Shown here: positions 58,866 through 64,000 of the stretch, piece by piece
Numbering within the stretch: position 1 is the first letter of the stretch
Layout of the letters: the number at the start of each line of letters is the position of its first letter
NCBI GenBank assembly: GCA_021151695.1
Contig: JAGKWU010000012.1
Span: forward strand, 62,001-126,000
DNA from: Cellvibrionaceae bacterium
GTDB taxonomy: Bacteria > Pseudomonadota > Gammaproteobacteria > Pseudomonadales > Cellvibrionaceae
Length of the DNA stretch: 64,000 nucleotides
Direction of reading: 5' to 3'
Notes under the pieces: model-generated
Databases searched by the model: none
The model's input: only the letters and a program-made list of their open reading frames with translations
What the model was told of the DNA's origin: nothing
Program-made: the position numbers and the translations under genes

Positions 58866-61754
58866 ATGTTGCGACCCCAATGGCGACCACGGCATTCAGC
58901 GCTCGCTGGAAAGGCCATTCTTGCCCTGCTGTGCGCCAGCCTCTGGAGTTGTGGCGGCGGCACCAGCAGCAAACCTGACACCGGCCAAAAGCCTGATCCA
59001 GTGACGGTGGATTTACCCATCGCTTATATCAAGCGCCCCATTCCTGTGGATGCAGACGATAAGCCTGTATTCCCTGAAGTTCGCAAACCCACTGCTTTTA
59101 ACCCGGGCGCTGCCATCTACGTGAAAGAGCGCGCTACTGCCTTGACCTTGCCGGTCAACATTACGGACGCGGCCTTTGAGAAAGATGCCAAGTACGACGT
59201 AAAAGATCTGAGTGTCAGCCCTGATGGCAAGAAACTCCTGTTTTCCATGCATGCGCCCATGCTCGAAGACGCCGATGACGAAGACCAGCCCAAGTGGCAT
59301 ATCTGGGAATACAACCTGGCTACCAAAGTGCTGCGCCCCATCATTACCTCAGAAATTGTTGCCGAGCAGGGCCACGACCTGAGCCCGCGCTATCTGCCCG
59401 ACGGCCGCATCCTGTTTAGCTCCACCCGTCAGATTCGCAGCAAAGCCATTCTCCTCGACGAGGGCAAACCCCAGTTTTCGGCGCTGGAAGAGGGCGGTGA
59501 CGAGGCGGCTTTTGTGCTCCATACGATGAAAGATGATGGCTCGGATATCCAACAAATCACCTACAACCAAAGCCATGACTTGCAGCCAACCGTGCTGCAG
59601 AACGGCAAGATTTTTTACACCCGTTGGGATCAGCGCGGCGAAGATAAATTGAGCTTCTATACGGCAAACGCCGATGGTACCCAGGTAGAGCGCCACTATG
59701 GTTTTTACAGCCTCAACGGCGACACCGAAATGGGTGCGCCGGCCAATCGTCTGTTTCGGCCGCAGGAAACCCTGGACGGCCGCATAGTCGCCATACTCAA
59801 ACCCGACGGTGCCCTGCTTGGGGGTGATATGGTGGTATTGGATACCAAACACTTTTTCGAGCAGGATTTACAAATCCCCGCGGGCGGCGGCACAGGTACC
59901 AGCGCGCAGACCTCCATCTCCACCCTGCCGATCAATATCAACATTGGTGAAAACCAATTCTCCAAGCACGGCCGTTATGCGGCGCTCACGCCAATGTACG
60001 ATGGCACCAATCGCCTGCTGGTGAGCTGGAGCGAATGCCGGTTGATCGAGCCCAGCGCCCAGCGTCTGGTGCCCTGTACGGATACTTGGCTGGCAACTGC
60101 CGGGGTGAAGGAAGCCGATCCGATTTATGGCATCTGGGTGTATGACATCACCAAGCAAACCCAGCAGCCCGTAGTGTTGGCGGAGGAGGGCGTGATGTTT
60201 AGCGAGCCGGTATCGCTGGAACCGCGCACCCCGCCAACCTACGCACCGCCGAAAATCGATGCCGATCTCGCTGCCCAATCCGTGGGTATGCTGCACATCC
60301 GCAGCGTTTACGACATAGACGGCACCTTCAATGGCTACGGATCTACTTTCAACAGCATTGGTGAAATAGCGCAGGTAGCGCCTGATCGCCGTCCGGCGCG
60401 CTTTGTGCGTTTGATCAAGCCGGTATCCATTCCCGACGACGACACCGCCGACAACTTTGCCGATAACAGTTATGGCGACTTGTTTAACAACACCCGCAAC
60501 CTGTACGAAATCCTGGGTTACGCGCCGGTGGAGCCGGACGGATCAGTCAAAATCAAAGTGCCTGCCGATGTGGCGTTCACACTGGAAATTCTGGATAAAG
60601 ATGGCAAGCGCATCAGCGGTCGCCACAACAACTGGCTGCAACTGCGCCCGGGTGAAGTGCGCGAGTGCAACGGCTGCCACAACGCTGTCAATGTCGAGGC
60701 CGGTCATGGTCGCTCCGACGCCGAAGCTGCCAGCATCAACAAAGGCGCCGCCACCGCTGCGCAATTTACCAACACGGTTCGCTACGACGCCCTGGGTACG
60801 CCAGTGGTGCCCAACATGGGCGAAACCATGGCGGAGTTCGCCAGCCGCAGTACGTTCTGCCTAATTGCCGGCGATCCTGCAACCTGCGCGCCTTTCAGCG
60901 TAAAAGCCAAAAACCTTAATCCGCGTGCGCCCAGTGTTGACCTGGTATTTGATGACGAATGGACAGATCCCGCCGTGCGCGCCAAGGCCCCGAGCTTCGC
61001 GTACCGCTACCAGAATCTGGCGCCGAGCAAGGTGGATATCCATTTACCCACCTCCGAATCCTGCAGCGAATCCGATGGTTGGACGAGTCTCTGTCGCGTC
61101 ATCATCAACTACGAAAACCATATACAGCCGCTGTGGGAACGCTCGCGTCAGGTGCTGGATGCCAATCAGCAACTGGTGGCGGATAACACTTGCATCGGTT
61201 GCCATACCTCCAGCGATGCCGATGGCAATCCACTCTCCAAAGTGCCCGATGGCCAGTTGGAGTTGCTGGGCACCAAGGCTGCAGCAAATGCAATGATGCT
61301 GTCCTACACTGAGCTGACCGGCGCGACCAACAAACAAATCCTCGATGAGAACGGCGTGCTCACCACGCAGATTCCCGTGTGTGAATTGGCACCAAAAGAT
61401 TTGTATCCCGACATAGCAGCCTGTACAGTCACGCTCGATGCCAATGGCAAGCCGACCTGCGAAGGCGTAGCCAATTGCCCCTTCGAGCAGGATGCAGTGA
61501 CCAACGCGCTTTTGTTGGATGCCATGGGCAATCCCATACCGCGCACCGTCATGATTGGTGTACAGCGCAGCATGACACCGGGCAGTGCCCGCGGCAGCGC
61601 CAGATTTTTTGATCGCTTCAACAACTTTAATGCGACTAGCGATACAGTTGATCACCGCGGCATGTTGAACAACAGCGAATTAAAACTGCTGTCGGAATGG
61701 TTGGATATTGGCGGCAGGTACTACAACAATCCATTCGATACTATTGCACAATAA
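58866..61754 (+). CDS. HzsA-like lipoprotein with two heme motifs
   Basis: This 962-aa lipoprotein (lipobox LWSC near 29) has WD40/PD40-type beta-propeller repeats (about 115-330; LSVSPDGKKLLFSMHAP, LSPRYLPDGRILFSSTRQ) and a middle-to-C-terminal region with CNGCH (about 601-605) and CIGCH (about 776-780). This order matches proteins annotated as hydrazine-synthase alpha-subunit-like in gammaproteobacteria, which are not anammox organisms and have unknown activity. Start ATG 58866 gives an intact signal peptide. Confidence 0.78.
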   Translation: MLRPQWRPRHSALAGKAILALLCASLWSCGGGTSSKPDTGQKPDPVTVDLPIAYIKRPIPVDADDKPVFPEVRKPTAFNPGAAIYVKERATALTLPVNITDAAFEKDAKYDVKDLSVSPDGKKLLFSMHAPMLEDADDEDQPKWHIWEYNLATKVLRPIITSEIVAEQGHDLSPRYLPDGRILFSSTRQIRSKAILLDEGKPQFSALEEGGDEAAFVLHTMKDDGSDIQQITYNQSHDLQPTVLQNGKIFYTRWDQRGEDKLSFYTANADGTQVERHYGFYSLNGDTEMGAPANRLFRPQETLDGRIVAILKPDGALLGGDMVVLDTKHFFEQDLQIPAGGGTGTSAQTSISTLPININIGENQFSKHGRYAALTPMYDGTNRLLVSWSECRLIEPSAQRLVPCTDTWLATAGVKEADPIYGIWVYDITKQTQQPVVLAEEGVMFSEPVSLEPRTPPTYAPPKIDADLAAQSVGMLHIRSVYDIDGTFNGYGSTFNSIGEIAQVAPDRRPARFVRLIKPVSIPDDDTADNFADNSYGDLFNNTRNLYEILGYAPVEPDGSVKIKVPADVAFTLEILDKDGKRISGRHNNWLQLRPGEVRECNGCHNAVNVEAGHGRSDAEAASINKGAATAAQFTNTVRYDALGTPVVPNMGETMAEFASRSTFCLIAGDPATCAPFSVKAKNLNPRAPSVDLVFDDEWTDPAVRAKAPSFAYRYQNLAPSKVDIHLPTSESCSESDGWTSLCRVIINYENHIQPLWERSRQVLDANQQLVADNTCIGCHTSSDADGNPLSKVPDGQLELLGTKAAANAMMLSYTELTGATNKQILDENGVLTTQIPVCELAPKDLYPDIAACTVTLDANGKPTCEGVANCPFEQDAVTNALLLDAMGNPIPRTVMIGVQRSMTPGSARGSARFFDRFNNFNATSDTVDHRGMLNNSELKLLSEWLDIGGRYYNNPFDTIAQ

Positions 61755-61771
61755 ATTTGAAGAATTGCTTA

Positions 61772-62575
61772 GTGAATAGAACTCCACGACAAGGCTTTCG
61801 TGCACGCAAACAGGCGATTCATTGCGCTTGTTTGCTGGTGCTTTGCTGTTTAAGCCAAATGGCTGCAGCGGATTTCTGGAACTTCACATGGTTTGAAAAA
61901 GATGAACCATTGGTGGTTACTGTCAACGATGCATTTATCAATGTGTACAACGCGCCCGGCCGCGGGTATCCCATTTTCCACGTAGTGGAGCGCGGCGAAA
62001 CCATCACACTGCTCAAGATGCACACCGATTGGATCAAGATTAAAACAGTGCGCGGTTTGGAGGGCTGGATCAAACGCAGCGATGTTTTGTTAACACTCGG
62101 TCCCGACGGACAAGCCCCCGAATTTGCCGATACCAAACAAGCTGATTATTTAACGGATCGTTTTGAGCTGGGCGCGGCGTTTGGTGATTTCGATGGCGCC
62201 AAAGCTTTTGATGTCAATATCGGTTATAGATTTACCAAAAATTTATCCACGGAAATTCGTTTGGCACAAAACACTGGCCAGTATTCCGATAGCCAGATTC
62301 TCGCGCTCGCCGTGTTGCATCAACCATTTCCCGATTGGCGAGTGTCACCTTATCTCGCCATAGGTGCAGGAAAATTAAAAACCATGCCCAGCGCTACCCT
62401 CGTACAGACGGAAGATCGCGAAGATAATTTATTTCAGGCGGGTGTGGGTTGCTATGTACATATCACTGGTCGCTTTTTTGTGCGTGCCGAATACACCAAT
62501 GACTATATAACCACCAGCCGTAATACCAACGAAGAGGTTAACGAATGGAAACTCGGGTTCAACGTCTTTTTCTAA
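61772..62575 (+). CDS. SH3-domain / outer-membrane beta-barrel protein
   Basis: This protein of about 267 aa starts at GTG 61772 (my choice, giving a signal peptide ending MAAAD). Residues about 45-110 are an SH3b-like domain (VNDAFINVYNAPGRGYPIF, WIKIKTVRGLEGWIKRSDV); the rest is an outer-membrane beta barrel ending in Phe (LGFNVFF). SH3 domains often bind peptidoglycan, so it may link the wall to the outer membrane. Its 3' end overlaps the next gene by 31 bp. Confidence 0.78.
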   Translation: MNRTPRQGFRARKQAIHCACLLVLCCLSQMAAADFWNFTWFEKDEPLVVTVNDAFINVYNAPGRGYPIFHVVERGETITLLKMHTDWIKIKTVRGLEGWIKRSDVLLTLGPDGQAPEFADTKQADYLTDRFELGAAFGDFDGAKAFDVNIGYRFTKNLSTEIRLAQNTGQYSDSQILALAVLHQPFPDWRVSPYLAIGAGKLKTMPSATLVQTEDREDNLFQAGVGCYVHITGRFFVRAEYTNDYITTSRNTNEEVNEWKLGFNVFF

Positions 62576-63222
62576 GCGCGCTCTGCGTGCTGGCACTCAG
62601 CCTTCCCGCGCTGGCGGCTGACGAAAAAAACGATAAAAGCAACGATAAAAATAGCGATGGCGAACTCGGCAAAATTATCACGCCCGATTTGGAGCGCCGT
62701 CATATCAAAGAGGCGGATCTCGATCAGGAAGATTTTGAAGTCGGTCTCTACTACGGCATGCTGAGCATTGAAGATTTCGGCAATAATCCGGTCTCAGGTG
62801 TGAGCTTTTCCTATCACATTACTGAGGATTTATTTGCGCAAGCCAATTACGCCGTTAGCAAAGCGGAAAAAACCAGTTATGAAATTTTAAGTGGCGGTGT
62901 TGAGCTGCTGACTCCCGAGCAGCGGGATATCAACTATTACAACATTTCGCTCGGCTATAAAATCTTACCGGGCCAAGTGTATATCTCGGACAAGTGGCAT
63001 TTTAATACCGGCGTCTATTTGATTGCCGGTGCCGGCAATACCCATTTTGCCGACAAGAATTACTTTACCTACAACCTGGGTGCCGGCTTTAGCTTTTACG
63101 CTACCGACTGGTTGGCGCTGGATTTAAGTATGCGCAACTACGCGTTTGAGCACGAGCTGTTTGGTGTAAAAAAGAAAACCAACAATCTGGAATCGCGTCT
63201 GGGCTTGTCGTTGTTTTTCTAA
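62545..63222 (+). CDS. outer-membrane beta-barrel protein
   Basis: This 225-aa protein has a signal peptide (cleavage after PALAAD), a charged stretch (DEKNDKSNDKNSDGE) and a beta barrel of about eight strands ending in Phe (LGLSLFF). It resembles the OMP_b-brl / TIGR04565 group. Overlap with the preceding gene shows a common transcript. Confidence 0.78.
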   Translation: METRVQRLFLSALCVLALSLPALAADEKNDKSNDKNSDGELGKIITPDLERRHIKEADLDQEDFEVGLYYGMLSIEDFGNNPVSGVSFSYHITEDLFAQANYAVSKAEKTSYEILSGGVELLTPEQRDINYYNISLGYKILPGQVYISDKWHFNTGVYLIAGAGNTHFADKNYFTYNLGAGFSFYATDWLALDLSMRNYAFEHELFGVKKKTNNLESRLGLSLFF

Positions 63223-63272
63223 AGAATCCTTCAGTGTTGCTCTGAAAACGAATTAACTTTATCGAGGTGTTT

Positions 63273-63761
63273 ATGTTGTCCAGCCTTAAAAAAATCATCG
63301 CACTTGCTGCTGTTATGTTAATGAGTGTTTCCGCGTTTGCCGCCGATGCTGCACCGGATTTCACTCTCAAAAGCTCCACTGGTGAAAATGTCCGTTTGGC
63401 CGAGCAACGTGGCCAAGTAGTGATGCTGAACTTCTGGGCTTCCTGGTGCGGACCTTGCCGCCAGGAAATGCCACTGCTTGATGGTATTTCCAAAAAATAC
63501 GGCAAAATGGGTTTTGTGCTCTACGGTGTGAACGTGGAAGAGGACAACACAGCCGCGAAAAAAATGTTGAAAGATTTGGGTATGAGCTTCCCCATTTTGT
63601 TTGATACCGAAAGCAAACTGAGCGGTTTGTACAATGTTGAAGCTATGCCTACCAGCGTGATCATCGATAAGAAAGGCAACATTCGCTATATAGACCGCGG
63701 CTACAAAGCCGGCGACGAAAACAAATACAAAGAACAAATCATGGAGTTAATTCGCGAATGA
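63273..63761 (+). CDS. TlpA-like periplasmic thioredoxin
   Basis: This 162-aa protein has a signal peptide (cleavage after FAADA) and a thioredoxin fold with WCGPC (about 52-56) and cis-Pro in MPTSVII, as in TlpA/ResA-type proteins that reduce apocytochromes or metal-site cysteines. ATG 63273 follows GAGG; a GTG two codons earlier is less likely. It is directly coupled (ATGA) to the DUF4266 gene. Confidence 0.9.
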   Translation: MLSSLKKIIALAAVMLMSVSAFAADAAPDFTLKSSTGENVRLAEQRGQVVMLNFWASWCGPCRQEMPLLDGISKKYGKMGFVLYGVNVEEDNTAAKKMLKDLGMSFPILFDTESKLSGLYNVEAMPTSVIIDKKGNIRYIDRGYKAGDENKYKEQIMELIRE

Positions 63762-63985
63762 AAATGACGCGAATCATCAGTGTGATACTGGCGGCCGTAA
63801 CCCTGTCGGGTTGCGGCACGCTCAAGCCTTGGGTGAAACCCTACGAGCGCCAGAATATCGCTGATCCAATAATGAATTTCAGCCGCGATCCTGTGGCTGA
63901 TGCTTATCTCTCGCATGTGCGTGATGCGCGCGAAGGTGCGAGCGGAGCTGATGGCGGTGCAGGAGGCGGTTGTGGTTGTAACTAG
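63758..63985 (+). CDS. DUF4266 lipoprotein with Gly/Cys C terminus
   Basis: This 75-aa lipoprotein (lipobox LSGC, Cys near 19) matches DUF4266: TLKPWVKPYERQNIADPIM, then a tail GGAGGGCGCN with two cysteines. The Gly/Cys tail is characteristic of the family and may bind metal or take a modification. Its ATG overlaps the TlpA stop. DUF3570 normally follows and would lie beyond the window edge. Confidence 0.85.
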   Translation: MKMTRIISVILAAVTLSGCGTLKPWVKPYERQNIADPIMNFSRDPVADAYLSHVRDAREGASGADGGAGGGCGCN

Positions 63986-64000
63986 ATTCGCACTAAAACT

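Noticed and set aside
1..64000. rRNA, tRNA, CRISPR arrays, integrases and transposases
   Set aside because: None could be identified by eye; the repeats found are short palindromic or MITE-like, without spacers or a transposase.

Overview
The window is a chromosomal segment of a Gram-negative gammaproteobacterium, most likely Cellvibrio or a close relative. Evidence for this is two large secreted GH5 glycoside hydrolases with CBM6 modules (one a lipoprotein with a poly-serine linker), a TonB-dependent receptor, PEP-CTERM proteins, and a Pseudomonas-like order of ABC-F / TIGR02444 / algP / FKBP / algQ(rsd) / dsbB. No rRNA, tRNA, CRISPR array, integrase or transposase was seen. Functions are inferred from sequence motifs and remembered families; no database search was run.

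Layout. 1-5.3 kb: a KGG-like small protein, a membrane diguanylate cyclase, a LysR regulator divergent from a PNPOx-like / GST / DUF1348 operon, and an RBBP9-type hydrolase. 5.5-11.4 kb: a sulfur-uptake locus (OscA/DUF2292 protein, porin, sulfate-binding protein, CysT, CysW, CysA), with an internal terminator after the binding protein and a repeat element between cysW and cysA. 11.6-14.9 kb: a leftward run of small exported proteins (polysaccharide deacetylase, secreted VOC protein, DUF5329, LprI-like) plus a decayed DUF3592 gene. 15.0-18.8 kb: a four-gene, overlapping operon (ArnT-like transferase, GT2, GtrA, YdjC/HpnK deacetylase) matching the logic of hexosamine decoration of lipid A. 18.9-24.2 kb: an AT-richer accessory stretch with GNAT, fatty-acid hydroxylase, DUF4375, SMI1/KNR4 and unknown membrane proteins, dispersed repeats and a strongly folded leader region.

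24.3-36.0 kb: a beta-glucan utilisation locus: lipoprotein GH5, TonB-dependent receptor, CBM6-GH5-CBM6 enzyme, Cof-type phosphatase, a PEP-CTERM protein and a repeat lipoprotein. The receptor and the first GH5 share a 28-bp element in their leaders, and a stem-loop-rich segment lies between them. 36-52.9 kb: housekeeping genes (M48 peptidase, DUF4265, TPR protein, PEP-CTERM protein, YaaA, TfoX-like, response regulator, ABC-F, AlgP, two tandem FKBP lipoproteins, Rsd/AlgQ, DsbB, FliL-like, GshA).

53-64 kb: the most unusual region. Two divergent gene sets flank a 415-bp control region. Leftward are a CxxCH protein, a LamG lipoprotein with two CxxCH motifs and a Tat-exported DUF1501-like protein. 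Rightward are a 962-aa lipoprotein resembling the alpha subunit of hydrazine synthase with two CxxCH motifs, an SH3/beta-barrel protein, an outer-membrane beta-barrel protein, a TlpA thioredoxin and a DUF4266 lipoprotein ending in a Gly/Cys tail. All are predicted to be exported, suggesting an uncharacterised envelope redox or metal-handling system that continues past the right edge.
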